A stretch of DNA of 64,000 bases from Paenibacillus aceris (GTDB lineage Bacteria; Bacillota; Bacilli; Paenibacillales; NBRC-103111), in NCBI RefSeq assembly GCF_017874035.1, contig NZ_JAGGKV010000011.1, positions 1-64,000 of the forward strand, written 5' to 3'. The notes beneath the pieces were generated by a model. That model was not told the DNA's origin and made no database searches. It saw only the letters and a program-made list of their open reading frames with translations. Position numbers and translations under genes: made by a program. Below are positions 45,000-53,599 of this stretch, piece after piece (position 1 is the first letter of the stretch; each line of letters starts with the position of its first letter).

Positions 45000-47900
45000 T
45001 GCGTTATAGGTTAAATTAACTGTCACGGTTGAGTTTACGACTCCACCTTTAAAGTCATCCACCTTAACTACAAAGCTGTCCGCGCCTGAGGAACCAATGC
45101 TAGCCGTATAGGACCAAACCCCATTTGCCTGTAAGGTAACCGTTCCTTTTGTCGCTTGGGTTAATACACTATAGACCAATATATCCCCGTCTGTGTCACT
45201 TCCTACAACTTTACCTGTAACGGCTACGCCAGGATTTGCGTTGACGCTATAGGCATTGGCTGTAGGAGCTGTATTTGGGCTTATCGTCATGTTTACTGTG
45301 GTCTGTGCTACCGCAGTTGCTGTACCTTGATCTACATCAATCGTAAAGCTATCGGTTCCCGTAAACCCTGGCTTAGGATTGTAAACCCATGTACCATCGT
45401 TATTTACAAGCACTTTTCCATTTGTAGTAGTAACCGTACCATATTCACTTTTCGTATTACGAGCGACTGTTGCGATGGTGATCGCCGGATATTCAGTCTG
45501 TACCCCTGTCGGTACTACTTTTCCTGACACCGGTGTGTTCATGGTCGTAGTTGAACTGTAACTTGATGGAATTGTCGCAGGAACTAATTGTGGAAGTACT
45601 TTGAAATTAACGGTATATGTGGATACAGAACTATCTATTGCTGTTACCTGCACAGTTGCTGTTCCAGGCAAAGCTGCAGCCTGTGTGATAATCACATTTG
45701 AAGCAGCTACTTTTGGTGTCGCTGTAACCGTTGGAATTGTAGTTGTTCCAGCCGGTAACTTTACATCATAAGTTTTCTGCCCCCCTGTGAAATAATCAAC
45801 TGAAACAGGTGTTCCATTATTATACATAAGGGCGCTTAAGCTTGAGTCTGGTGAAACATATGGAGGTATAGCGAGAGATGCTGAGAAACTATTAATCTGA
45901 ACATCATCATAATATCCTGTTGGTGTACCAGGGTATGAGCTCGATGTGTTGTCCCCCAATTGAATCGTGTCAAATTTTGCATACCCTGAAACAGTACCAA
46001 TCTTGTTGTTGTCTAAATATATGTCTACAGAGCTATTAGAAGTGTAATCAACCATCGCTTTATGCCAACCCGTTTTTCTTGAGATCGTTGTCGCTACGGT
46101 CTGAGCGCTACTGGTTGTTACTGAATAATAGTTATTACTGATAGCGCTATTAATGCCCACTCCAATCAGGCCGATTGGATTTGTAGAATCATATACCAAC
46201 GCTTGTTGGTTAAGTCCTGACAAACCTGTATCGTAAAACCAAAGTGATGCAATACCATTGATTGGTTGCAGCAGAGTACTTGAAATCGCATCTTTGGCCT
46301 CATTAACAACAAAGCTGTTTGCACCGTTTAGTTTTTGTGCAGAATCGGTTGAAGGTGTGCCAGCTACAGTTGTCCATTTGCCAAAACCTGCTTCAAAATC
46401 TTCAAAAAATGATGCAGGCGCGGTTCCTGAAGGCACTGTGGCAAGAGCTGTAATTTCAGCAGGGCTTAGCGCTCTTTCAAAGATCCTCATTTCGTCCATT
46501 TTCCCTTTGAAGCTTGGGGATGTGGAAGATGGATTTTCAGCTCCAATCGTTTTTCTAGGGCCAGGAAAGGCAGCTATAGGAGCCGTTGTACCAGTAGTAC
46601 TTACAATCCCCTGTGTCCCTACAGCTAATGTATCTGCTAAAGTTCCGTTTACATATAGCTTCGTACCTGCGGCTGTACCAACGAAAGCGAGATGTGTCCA
46701 TGTGCCTACAGGTATTCCACTATAATTGCTAAATTGGAAGTCTTTTTTCACTCCATTAGCATCGAGGCCAGAAATTCCAACTTTTTTACTGCCATTATAC
46801 TGCTCACTTTTAATAACTGCGCCATCTCCAGCGACCAGAACGACTGTAGTGGGAGCAGGAGTCATATTCTCAGTAAAAACCCATTGAGCAACAGTCCAAT
46901 CATTGCCTTTAGGTATATCGGATTTACCTATATTCACATAATTTCCTTTGGTACCGTCAAAGGACAACGCATTTCCAAACGCTGGACTTAAATCATTGGG
47001 AACCGTTTTAATAGATCCTGATGGCGATACGCCCGTCGCTACGGAAATTGTTGCGTTGTTACCATTAATAACGTCTTCAATGGTTGAACTTGTTGTATTT
47101 TCATTCATATTATAATAAGAATTTGCATTGCCTGATAATACGGGTACCTTGACATCGAATACGGTTGGATCAGCGAAGAAACCGATTCCTTGGTATGTCA
47201 TTCTTGTCGTATTGGCAAGCAGTCTCGCCTTATAATCGCTCCAGCCTACAGATCCGCTGGTACCTCTAGGAGACCAACCTATTTCCGCATAACCAGGAAG
47301 TCTTGGATAGAACAGCATGTCTAAGCCTTGGGGGCTGCCTACAGTTTCAGCCCAAAGAGCAGCTTCTACTCCAAGGATTTGGTCGTCGCTGGTTGCCCCA
47401 ATCAGATTACGAGGATCATCATAATAAGCATTCTCTGTAGGCAGGACATTAGGCCAAGCACCGGTGCCTCTACCTATTGGCATGTTGCCAGTCATTCTTT
47501 TGGATAGATAGGAGTAATTCTGATTGGATACGATAACCTTTTTGCCTTGGTTAAAGGCATTACCAGGGACGGCAGGCTTATCTAAGTTATGCCAATACTG
47601 CATGACATCGGTAAGATGATAAGTTGAATTAATAGCATCTGCTGAATCCCAGCCAATTACTTTTTTGTTGTACTTAACACCTAGAGATACAAGATAATCA
47701 ATAAACCAGTTACGGTCAGCTAATGTTGTTGCAGCGGCTTCGTCCGTACCCATATGAATATAGGGCGATGGGGAGATGGACGCTACTTCTGCGAATAAGT
47801 TATCCAAAAATGCCATCGTGGCTGGGTCTTTGGCCGTCAATGAATTGAATCCAACCCCGTTACCGGTATATGGATTCGCCGGAAGGTTCTTCCCTGTGTT

Positions 47901-48896
47901 GCCTGATTGAGCACTGGGTTGACCATTTGGGTTTACAAAGCCATAGGTTGATAAAAGAGCATTTGTATGGGAGGGTACATCAAACTCAGGAATAATCTGC
48001 ATATACCGCGACTGCGCGTAGGCTATGATATCTTTAAACTCATCCTGTGTGTAGTAACCCGAGATTCCCCCTGCAGGGCCAGTAGCTGCTTTATAATAGG
48101 CAGTACTGCCTTTGGTTAATCCACCAAAATCACTGCTAGCATAGAAGTCGTCAATGACTTGAGAACCGCCGATCTTGGCAAGTTGCGGATAATTTTTCAA
48201 TTCCAAACGCCACCCCTGGTCATCACTCAGATGGAGGTGCAGCGTATTCATCTTATACTGGGCAGCATTGTTGATTTGACGTTTGACTTCATCAACTGTA
48301 ACGAAATGTCTGGCATCGTCTATCATGAAACCGCGATATCCAAATCTTGGAATGTCATTAATATTTGCACAAGGTATGCTCCACGTCACGCCATTAGCCA
48401 AAGATTTTTTTTCAATCTCAGAGGGAAGCATTTGTCTAATTGTGTCCATGCCGTAGAACAAGCCCGCTGGCTTGTTGGCTGCTACCGTAATGCGGTCTAC
48501 AACTACATCAAGATTATAACCCTCGCTGCCCAATGCCGAATAATCGTCACCTGTTGTTGTAAAGTAAATATAGTTTGTTCCAGAAGGTGCCGATTGCAAG
48601 ATGCTTAACGTATACCCCGCTGCGGTGGCAAATTTGTTTCTCAGATAAGCCCCCACATTGTCAGCAATTTCTTGGGTTTCTGCGGCGTCTTTTCCTTGTA
48701 CGTAGATCTTTGTGCTAGCCGTTACGTTGAAAGAACCGGTATTACCTGTATAGCTTGCAGGTTTCGGAATAATCGGCGGCATTGCATTCACCGTTTCTGC
48801 CATAATCACCTTTGCAGGTGACACCATTACTCCGCCAAATGCCATTGTAACTGCGACTGCAGTTGATACTAGCTGATTCATTATCCTTTTTCTCAT
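43989..48896 (-). CDS. Secreted GH20 beta-N-acetylhexosaminidase with Ig-like domains and FIVAR-cohesin-FIVAR-dockerin tail (class B)
   Basis: 1635 residues, ATG with GGGAGGATG upstream. Signal peptide about 1-33, GH20b about 38-180, GH20 barrel about 185-585 with Asp385-Glu386 (YIHMGTDEA), LamG 593-815, jelly-roll domain 830-1005, cadherin-like beta-sandwich 1012-1100, two Big_9/VCBS-type repeats 1118-1206 and 1211-1297 (GTWVYNPKPGFTGTDSFTID, VWSYTASIGSSGADSFVVKV), FIVAR 1300-1364, cohesin 1367-1504, FIVAR 1505-1579, dockerin 1581-1635. Unlike the other two GH20 enzymes, its barrel has inserted loops (residues 240-280 and 325-355), which suggests a different subsite specificity. The first dockerin loop is decayed, as in the other class B tails. 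A cre-like site lies just upstream of the start. Confidence 0.92.
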   Translation of the reverse strand: MRKRIMNQLVSTAVAVTMAFGGVMVSPAKVIMAETVNAMPPIIPKPASYTGNTGSFNVTASTKIYVQGKDAAETQEIADNVGAYLRNKFATAAGYTLSILQSAPSGTNYIYFTTTGDDYSALGSEGYNLDVVVDRITVAANKPAGLFYGMDTIRQMLPSEIEKKSLANGVTWSIPCANINDIPRFGYRGFMIDDARHFVTVDEVKRQINNAAQYKMNTLHLHLSDDQGWRLELKNYPQLAKIGGSQVIDDFYASSDFGGLTKGSTAYYKAATGPAGGISGYYTQDEFKDIIAYAQSRYMQIIPEFDVPSHTNALLSTYGFVNPNGQPSAQSGNTGKNLPANPYTGNGVGFNSLTAKDPATMAFLDNLFAEVASISPSPYIHMGTDEAAATTLADRNWFIDYLVSLGVKYNKKVIGWDSADAINSTYHLTDVMQYWHNLDKPAVPGNAFNQGKKVIVSNQNYSYLSKRMTGNMPIGRGTGAWPNVLPTENAYYDDPRNLIGATSDDQILGVEAALWAETVGSPQGLDMLFYPRLPGYAEIGWSPRGTSGSVGWSDYKARLLANTTRMTYQGIGFFADPTVFDVKVPVLSGNANSYYNMNENTTSSTIEDVINGNNATISVATGVSPSGSIKTVPNDLSPAFGNALSFDGTKGNYVNIGKSDIPKGNDWTVAQWVFTENMTPAPTTVVLVAGDGAVIKSEQYNGSKKVGISGLDANGVKKDFQFSNYSGIPVGTWTHLAFVGTAAGTKLYVNGTLADTLAVGTQGIVSTTGTTAPIAAFPGPRKTIGAENPSSTSPSFKGKMDEMRIFERALSPAEITALATVPSGTAPASFFEDFEAGFGKWTTVAGTPSTDSAQKLNGANSFVVNEAKDAISSTLLQPINGIASLWFYDTGLSGLNQQALVYDSTNPIGLIGVGINSAISNNYYSVTTSSAQTVATTISRKTGWHKAMVDYTSNSSVDIYLDNNKIGTVSGYAKFDTIQLGDNTSSSYPGTPTGYYDDVQINSFSASLAIPPYVSPDSSLSALMYNNGTPVSVDYFTGGQKTYDVKLPAGTTTIPTVTATPKVAASNVIITQAAALPGTATVQVTAIDSSVSTYTVNFKVLPQLVPATIPSSYSSTTTMNTPVSGKVVPTGVQTEYPAITIATVARNTKSEYGTVTTTNGKVLVNNDGTWVYNPKPGFTGTDSFTIDVDQGTATAVAQTTVNMTISPNTAPTANAYSVNANPGVAVTGKVVGSDTDGDILVYSVLTQATKGTVTLQANGVWSYTASIGSSGADSFVVKVDDFKGGVVNSTVTVNLTYNAADKTALNAKIAAAQALNSNSYTAASWSSLQTALTAAVNVSSDANATQAQADAAATALQTAISGLQVKPLTGVHLTGPASVLTGQPLSLTYSLMNVPSNIYAQDLTISFDPGQLRFISADAIVNGFSVVGESDSNGHVRLLAAATGTNGAVTGTMDVLKLNFQAQQMNQTVDSTVYVNHAVVADVNGVETPLNSLSAYNVQVTVPVVDKTALSAVIAEAQTKVDAAKASSTRWGYYPQSAIDALKAAISSAIAVVNDANATQAQANQAVINLRTALVTFAGAVNTTASVGDLAVLASNYGATSNRSDWSSLQMYDFNQDNKLDIIDLAAMARKILGQ

Positions 48897-48915
48897 AACA
48901 TCCTCCCTCTCATAA

Positions 48916-48929
48916 GTAAAGCGCTTTCA
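48916..48929 (-). promoter_or_regulatory. Candidate catabolite-responsive element
   Basis: The minus strand reads TGAAAGCGCTTTAC, matching 12 of 14 positions of the cre consensus TGWAANCGNTNWCA. It lies 20 bp upstream of the third GH20 start, where CcpA binding could block transcription in rich sugar conditions. Confidence 0.5.
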
Positions 48930-48966
48930 ATAATCCTTTAAGAGTACGACTAACCTAATAATTTTG

Positions 48967-48987
48967 AGGAGGACGATGGGTCCTCCT
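48967..48987. terminator. Hairpin between the sulfonate-type transporter operon and the third GH20 gene
   Basis: AGGAGGAC, loop GATGG, GTCCTCCT: perfect 8-bp stem, with CTTTTCTT following on the plus strand. It lies 23 bases past the end of the transporter operon (stop at 49010). The minus-strand T-run is weak. Confidence 0.6.
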
Positions 48988-49009
48988 TTTCTTATTTACT
49001 TAGGGAATA

Positions 49010-50104
49010 TTATGGCTGCACAGCTTTAATCGCAGGTTCTGTTGTCATGAACTTCTCAGAAGGAACCGTGCTTTGCACCTTGCCAGTATCAACGAACAGC
49101 TTTTGCAGGTTATCAAACCATTTCTTAGCCGTTCCATCCTTAAACACTTCCGCTTGCTTTTTGCTATCAATCCAATCGATGGAGTCTAACTCTTGCTTCA
49201 AGCTGTCTTCAGGCACCTGCGTATACGCCGCAGTCAACTTGACAGCCTCGTCCAAATGGCTAATTTTGTAATCCGTGGTTTTGTTCATCGCTTTCATAAA
49301 TCGTTCGGCAAGCTCCGGCTTCTCCTTCAGGAATTTCGGACTAACGACCCAGCTAGACGGGAAGCTGTAATCCGGGTAAAAGCTGCTGTTATCGCCTAGC
49401 TTCACGATGTTTTCTTTTCCTACTTGCTTCTCGATTTCCACCGTATAGGGGGACCAAATCGCAACGGCGTCTACTTTACCTGCCACGTATGCAGACACAG
49501 CTCCTGCCACATCCATGTTCACCATATTTACATCAGCTGGCTTTAATCCGGCTTTCTCAAGACCTAGGTTGAGGACCATCTCGCCGGAAGTTCCTTTCGG
49601 AACGCCTACGGTCTTACCTTTCAGATCCTTCCACTCTTTTATGCCGGATTTTTTCGTGGCAAGAACCATATCGGCCTTTCCGAGGGAGACCAGACCAATA
49701 ATATTGCCTTGACCTTGAGCGGATAAGAACGTAGCGCCGGGACCAATATAAGCGATGTCGATATCACCTGACGCCATAGCTTGAAACTCGGGAGGACCAC
49801 TTAGAAATTTAACCGGATTCAATTTTATGCCCTGTTCTTTGAAAAAACCTTTATCCTCACCTAACGCTACCGGAGCAGCGCCTCCCATATTCGGCATATA
49901 TGCGAAATTAATCGTCTCCGTCTTCACTTCGGCCTTTGGTGCCGGCGTGCTGACAGCTGAAGTCGCCGGTGCAGCAGGCGTCTGTGTGGCGTTACCGGCG
50001 TTCGTAGGACTGCTGCCTGATCCGCACGCGCTTAGAAGAATAGTCACACTGATCAATGCAGAAGTAACCGTAAACTTGGAAAGCGATTTAAATTGAGCAA
50101 CCAT
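49010..50104 (-). CDS. Solute-binding lipoprotein of the sulfonate/sulfate-ester/nitrate ABC family
   Basis: 364 residues with a GGGAGGTC binding site. Lipobox LLSACGS, Ala/Pro/Thr-rich linker, then an NMT1/SsuA-type fold: INFAYMPNMGGAAPVALGED, KGFFKEQGI, MASGDIDIAYIGPG, and LKGKTVGVPKGTSGE. It binds a small anion, probably sulfonate, sulfate ester or similar, and passes it to the permease/ATPase pair in the same operon. With a sulfatase as first gene, a sulfate-ester transporter like AtsRBC of Pseudomonas is a better guess than taurine uptake, but the ligand is not shown by the sequence. Confidence 0.9.
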   Translation of the reverse strand: MVAQFKSLSKFTVTSALISVTILLSACGSGSSPTNAGNATQTPAAPATSAVSTPAPKAEVKTETINFAYMPNMGGAAPVALGEDKGFFKEQGIKLNPVKFLSGPPEFQAMASGDIDIAYIGPGATFLSAQGQGNIIGLVSLGKADMVLATKKSGIKEWKDLKGKTVGVPKGTSGEMVLNLGLEKAGLKPADVNMVNMDVAGAVSAYVAGKVDAVAIWSPYTVEIEKQVGKENIVKLGDNSSFYPDYSFPSSWVVSPKFLKEKPELAERFMKAMNKTTDYKISHLDEAVKLTAAYTQVPEDSLKQELDSIDWIDSKKQAEVFKDGTAKKWFDNLQKLFVDTGKVQSTVPSEKFMTTEPAIKAVQP

Positions 50105-50161
50105 GGATAAAGACCTCCCAAATGTATTTTAGTTTATATGGGCTTGCTCCTTTGGATCCCA

Positions 50162-50992
50162 TTACTTCGAAACTTCAAGATATTCACGGTATACTTTGGA
50201 CCAAATTTCATTTTTAATACTTATGAACCCTGGATCCAGCTTGGTTGACTGATCTCGAGGGTAAGGAATATCGATATCAATAATTTCTTTAATTCTGCCG
50301 GGTCTTGCGCTCATGATAATAACGCGTTGGGCCAAAATCACCGCTTCCTCCACATCATGCGTAATGAAGAAACAAGTTTTTTTCTCTTTCTGCCATGTCT
50401 TCAGCAGTTCCTCCTGCAGCTGTGCTCTTGTCTGAGCATCCAAGGCGCCGAACGGTTCATCCATCAACAGCACTTCAGGCTGAACGGCATACGCTCTCGC
50501 AATTGCCACACGCTGCTTCATACCGCCAGACAGTTCCTTTGGATAGGCATTTGCGAAATCTTTTAGACCAACGAGTTCCAAGTAATGCTCGGCCTTCTCT
50601 TTACGCTCCTGCTTACTTAGTCCTCTTAGCTTTAAGCCGAACTCGACGTTCTTCTGAACGGTTTTCCAGGGGAACAAAGCGTACTGCTGAAACACCACAC
50701 CGCGCTCCTTACCAGGGCCCTTCACTTCGATCCCATCGACCTTGACCGAGCCGGAGGTGGACGCCTCTAGACCGCCGATAATGTTCAGCAGCGTCGTTTT
50801 GCCGCAGCCGCTGGGTCCAACGACGCTGACAAACTCGTTTTGCATAATCGTAAGATCGGTATTGTGCAAGGCTACTGTATCTCCATTACGGCCTTTGTAG
50901 ACCTTCGATAGTCCTCGAATCTCAATTTTAGTGTCCGCAATTCCACGTTGTACATTTATACCATTTATTATCCTTGCCGGAGCTCCTGCCAT
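50162..50992 (-). CDS. ABC transporter ATPase (SsuB/TauB type)
   Basis: 276 residues. Walker A GPSGCGKTTLL, Q-loop FQQYALFPWKTV, signature LSGGMKQRVAIARA, Walker B VLLMDEPFGALD, and H-loop FITHDVEEA. The start overlaps the permease gene by 25 bases, showing coupled translation. It energises import of the ligand bound by the lipoprotein encoded next. Confidence 0.93.
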   Translation of the reverse strand: MAGAPARIINGINVQRGIADTKIEIRGLSKVYKGRNGDTVALHNTDLTIMQNEFVSVVGPSGCGKTTLLNIIGGLEASTSGSVKVDGIEVKGPGKERGVVFQQYALFPWKTVQKNVEFGLKLRGLSKQERKEKAEHYLELVGLKDFANAYPKELSGGMKQRVAIARAYAVQPEVLLMDEPFGALDAQTRAQLQEELLKTWQKEKKTCFFITHDVEEAVILAQRVIIMSARPGRIKEIIDIDIPYPRDQSTKLDPGFISIKNEIWSKVYREYLEVSK

Positions 50993-51729
50993 CCTGTTAG
51001 CCTCCTTTCTAGAAACAGAACGAATTTATCCATACTTAATCCGATGAGGCCAATTACCATAATGCCGAGAATAACGACATCCATTCGGAAGTATAGGCTT
51101 GCTTCCATAATCATATTGCCTAAACCTTTACTTGCGCCTGTAAGCTCAGCAGCTACTAATGTCGTCCAAGCGGCAGCAAGACCAAGTCTTACTCCGACAA
51201 GAATATATGGAAATGATGCCGGGACAATTACCTCCAGAAAAATGTGCTTATCCGTCGCACCCAGCACTCTTGCCGCACGAATGAGCGTCGGATCGACGTT
51301 CCGAACCCCCTGAAAGATCGAGATGACCATCACGAGGAACGTCGCCACAAAAATAACACTAATCTTTGCAGATTCCCCAACGCCTTGAGAAACGATAACG
51401 AGGGGGATTAAAGCGATAGGAGGGATCGTGCGAAAAAATTGTATCCAAGGATCTACAATCGCACGGACAAAGGCGTACCAGGCCATTAGAAAAGCGGCTG
51501 GAATCGCGACAATTAAGCCGAGTGAAAACCCGCCAATGACACGCAGCAGACTTGCCCAGATATTCGACAACATACGCCCGCTTTCAATTTCGGCTAACAA
51601 TGTTTTTACAACTCTTATTGGGCTCGTGATAATCGCTCCAACTGCAGGTATGGCAGAAAGCAGGTACCAGATTACAATTCCTATAACAATAGAAATGACG
51701 GTCAACAGCCAGCTTGGGAATCTTTTCAT
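50968..51729 (-). CDS. ABC transporter permease (SsuC/TauC type)
   Basis: 253 residues with about six membrane segments (LLTVISIVIGIVIWYLL first). The EAA loop reads LIRAARVLGATDKHIFLEVI, and PASFPYILVGVRLGLAAAW follows, typical of the sulfonate/taurine/nitrate group. AAGGAGC lies upstream. It lies between the sulfatase and the ATPase genes. Confidence 0.93.
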   Translation of the reverse strand: MKRFPSWLLTVISIVIGIVIWYLLSAIPAVGAIITSPIRVVKTLLAEIESGRMLSNIWASLLRVIGGFSLGLIVAIPAAFLMAWYAFVRAIVDPWIQFFRTIPPIALIPLVIVSQGVGESAKISVIFVATFLVMVISIFQGVRNVDPTLIRAARVLGATDKHIFLEVIVPASFPYILVGVRLGLAAAWTTLVAAELTGASKGLGNMIMEASLYFRMDVVILGIMVIGLIGLSMDKFVLFLERRLTGWQELRQG

Positions 51730-51763
51730 AAGAACATGCTCCTTCTCGTCCGATTATCAGCCA

Positions 51764-53224
51764 TTAGCCGTCATATGCAGGCTGTAGCGCCTCTCTCTGG
51801 TATTTTCGTCTGATGGTATTCGCTGCAGTATGCCAGCCTGCCTGATCCAATCTGCGTGCCCAATCTTCTGCTTTCAAATACTTCCACGGACCTGTTTCCA
51901 GTACTTTCTGCATAGGATCTACCTTATAGTCCGGTCTGCGTGCCTGTTCATGCAGCCATGCGGCTAGACGGTGATCCATTTCTTTCACAACGTCTGGGTA
52001 ATCGCTCGCCACATTGACAGTTTGATTCTGGTCATTAACCATGTCGTATAAAATGACTTCATCAAAATGCAAATATAAGCCAGGATGGTAGGTTCGGATG
52101 AAGTACCATTTCTCATCCCGCACTGCCCGTTGGCATACATAAAGCGCATGATCCATGACCAAGTAATCACGGCCGTGCCAATGTTCGCCCTTGAGTGCCG
52201 GAAGGAACGATTTGCCGTCCCAGCCGGATGGAACTTCAAGTCCAACCAGATCTGTAATCGTGGCAATCACATCTACGTTGTAGACAAAGCCGTCTACCAC
52301 TTTCCCCGGTTGGGTAACACCGGGCACTTTGATGATCAGCGGTATATGATGGACGGCTTCGGTTGCGCTTGGATGCTCGATATAAATGTCTTGCTCGCCC
52401 ATCGACTCTGCATGATCCGCACTGATGATGAAACAGACTTCATCTTCGATGCAGAGCTCCCGTAGAGTATCCAAAAGCTCGCCCACGTGTTTATCCATAT
52501 AGCTGATTCCACCGTCATAACCATCGATAAGATGCTTGAAATCCGAGCGGTTCGCAATTTGTCCAGGCATTGTAGCCGGATATCTATTGCCCCAATGCAA
52601 GAATGCCGCAGATCGAGGGAAGCTATGCTGCTGTTGACTTGCAATCGCAGCCTCATCAGGGTAAGGTTTCACCGGTTCATCCTTAAACTGTTCCATATAT
52701 TCGATTGGATACGTATAGAAAGCGTGAGGGTCCCAGTATTGGATGTGTAGGAAGTAGTTATCGTCCTTCCCGTGCTGCTTCAGCCATGGAATTACGGCAG
52801 CGTTTACTTCGTCGGCATTCTCGTTCCCTTCCTTCAGCGAGTGGGTATGAACTTCATTCCAACCTGCAAAGTACCACCAGGCATGATGCCGATCGCCGAA
52901 CGTAGAGAAGGTGATTGTTTTATAACCCGCTTCGCGCAAGTGTCTGGTGAAAAATGGAATTTCCTCGCTGTGCCCGTCTCCATCCGGATATTGCAGCTCT
53001 CCGCCAGGTCCCCAGTGCGTTAAGGCTCCATGGTTAATACCGAATCTGCCTGTCATGAAGCTAGCCCTGGATGGCACGCATGGCGATGACGCTGTATAGC
53101 AACTGTTGAATCTCATACCACTTGAGGCAATAATATCGATGTTCGGCGTCGTCTTTCTGTTATATCCATAACATCCCATATGGTCAGGACGAAGCGAATC
53201 GATATCTAAGTAAATAATTCTCAT
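51764..53224 (-). CDS. Cytoplasmic type I sulfatase
   Basis: 486 residues with an AGGAGGTAG binding site and no signal peptide. Formylglycine-type sulfatase: N-terminal metal ligands in YLDIDSLRPDHMGCYGY, signature SSPCVPSRASFMTGR with Cys49 as the residue to be converted to formylglycine, and SADHAES carrying further metal ligands. It should remove sulfate from imported sulfated saccharides. It needs a formylglycine-generating enzyme, which is not encoded here. It is first gene of the sulfatase-permease-ATPase-binding protein operon. A long leader (about 210 bp) separates it from regulatory element C. Substrate position (2-, 4- or 6-sulfate) is not readable. Confidence 0.93.
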   Translation of the reverse strand: MRIIYLDIDSLRPDHMGCYGYNRKTTPNIDIIASSGMRFNSCYTASSPCVPSRASFMTGRFGINHGALTHWGPGGELQYPDGDGHSEEIPFFTRHLREAGYKTITFSTFGDRHHAWWYFAGWNEVHTHSLKEGNENADEVNAAVIPWLKQHGKDDNYFLHIQYWDPHAFYTYPIEYMEQFKDEPVKPYPDEAAIASQQQHSFPRSAAFLHWGNRYPATMPGQIANRSDFKHLIDGYDGGISYMDKHVGELLDTLRELCIEDEVCFIISADHAESMGEQDIYIEHPSATEAVHHIPLIIKVPGVTQPGKVVDGFVYNVDVIATITDLVGLEVPSGWDGKSFLPALKGEHWHGRDYLVMDHALYVCQRAVRDEKWYFIRTYHPGLYLHFDEVILYDMVNDQNQTVNVASDYPDVVKEMDHRLAAWLHEQARRPDYKVDPMQKVLETGPWKYLKAEDWARRLDQAGWHTAANTIRRKYQREALQPAYDG

Positions 53225-53301
53225 TGGGTACTACCTCCTGATGCTTAAAAATAATATTTGTTGAAGATGACTTAATTGTATGTATAAATAATGATCCGTA
53301 T

Positions 53302-53324
53302 AAGGTTGAATTTTTTTCAACCTT
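53302..53324 (-). other. Leader hairpin of the sulfatase operon
   Basis: AAGGTTGAA, loop TTTTT, TTCAACCTT: perfect 9-bp stem, AT-rich, about 80 bp before the sulfatase start. It is followed by no T-run on the minus strand. It may be an operator or an mRNA structure. Confidence 0.4.
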
Positions 53325-53463
53325 TTGTCATTTTGTAATGCACCCTAGAGACAGAGAAGAGCATTGAACAAAGGAAAACCGAATGTAATCATTCTCTCCG
53401 CTCCCTGCGGTGTTCAACCGTCGTTGTATGCCCTTATTATTGGGGGAAAACTGTACAATAACT

Positions 53464-53517
53464 ACTGTAATAAATGAAAAACACTCCACTATTCACCCGT
53501 ACAATCCCGAAAACACT
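53464..53517 (-). promoter_or_regulatory. Shared regulon element C (sulfatase operon)
   Basis: ACTGTA (53464-53469), 8 bases, AAAACACT (53478-53485), 24 bases, AAAACACT (53510-53517), with ACAAT at 53501-53505. The geometry is the same as elements A and B, and it is closest to B in sequence, with extended similarity on both sides. Confidence 0.75.
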
Positions 53518-53544
53518 GTTTTTTCATGCGCATAAAAAAGAAAA

Positions 53545-53599
53545 GCTTTCCGAGTATTTTTGTACCCGTGAAAGCCTACTCATGAACGACTATTTTAAT
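53545..53599 (-). pseudogene. Remnant of an AraC gene end with its terminator
   Basis: Minus-strand codons 53599-53576 read IKIVVHE-stop, matching the FKTVVQE-stop end of the AraC regulator at 30562. They are followed by a GCTTTC ... GAAAGC hairpin like that regulator's terminator, then the same spacing to element C. The rest of the regulator gene is missing. Confidence 0.5.

Noticed and set aside
5188..48896. Classical cellulosome
   Set aside because: No scaffoldin, no cellulose-binding CBM3, and no cellulases are present. Cohesins and dockerins occur on the same enzymes, and the catalytic families act on aminosugars and uronides.
49010..53224. Nitrate or taurine assimilation operon
   Set aside because: The transporter family would allow it, but no nitrate reductase or taurine dioxygenase is present and the first gene is a sulfatase under the glycan regulon element.
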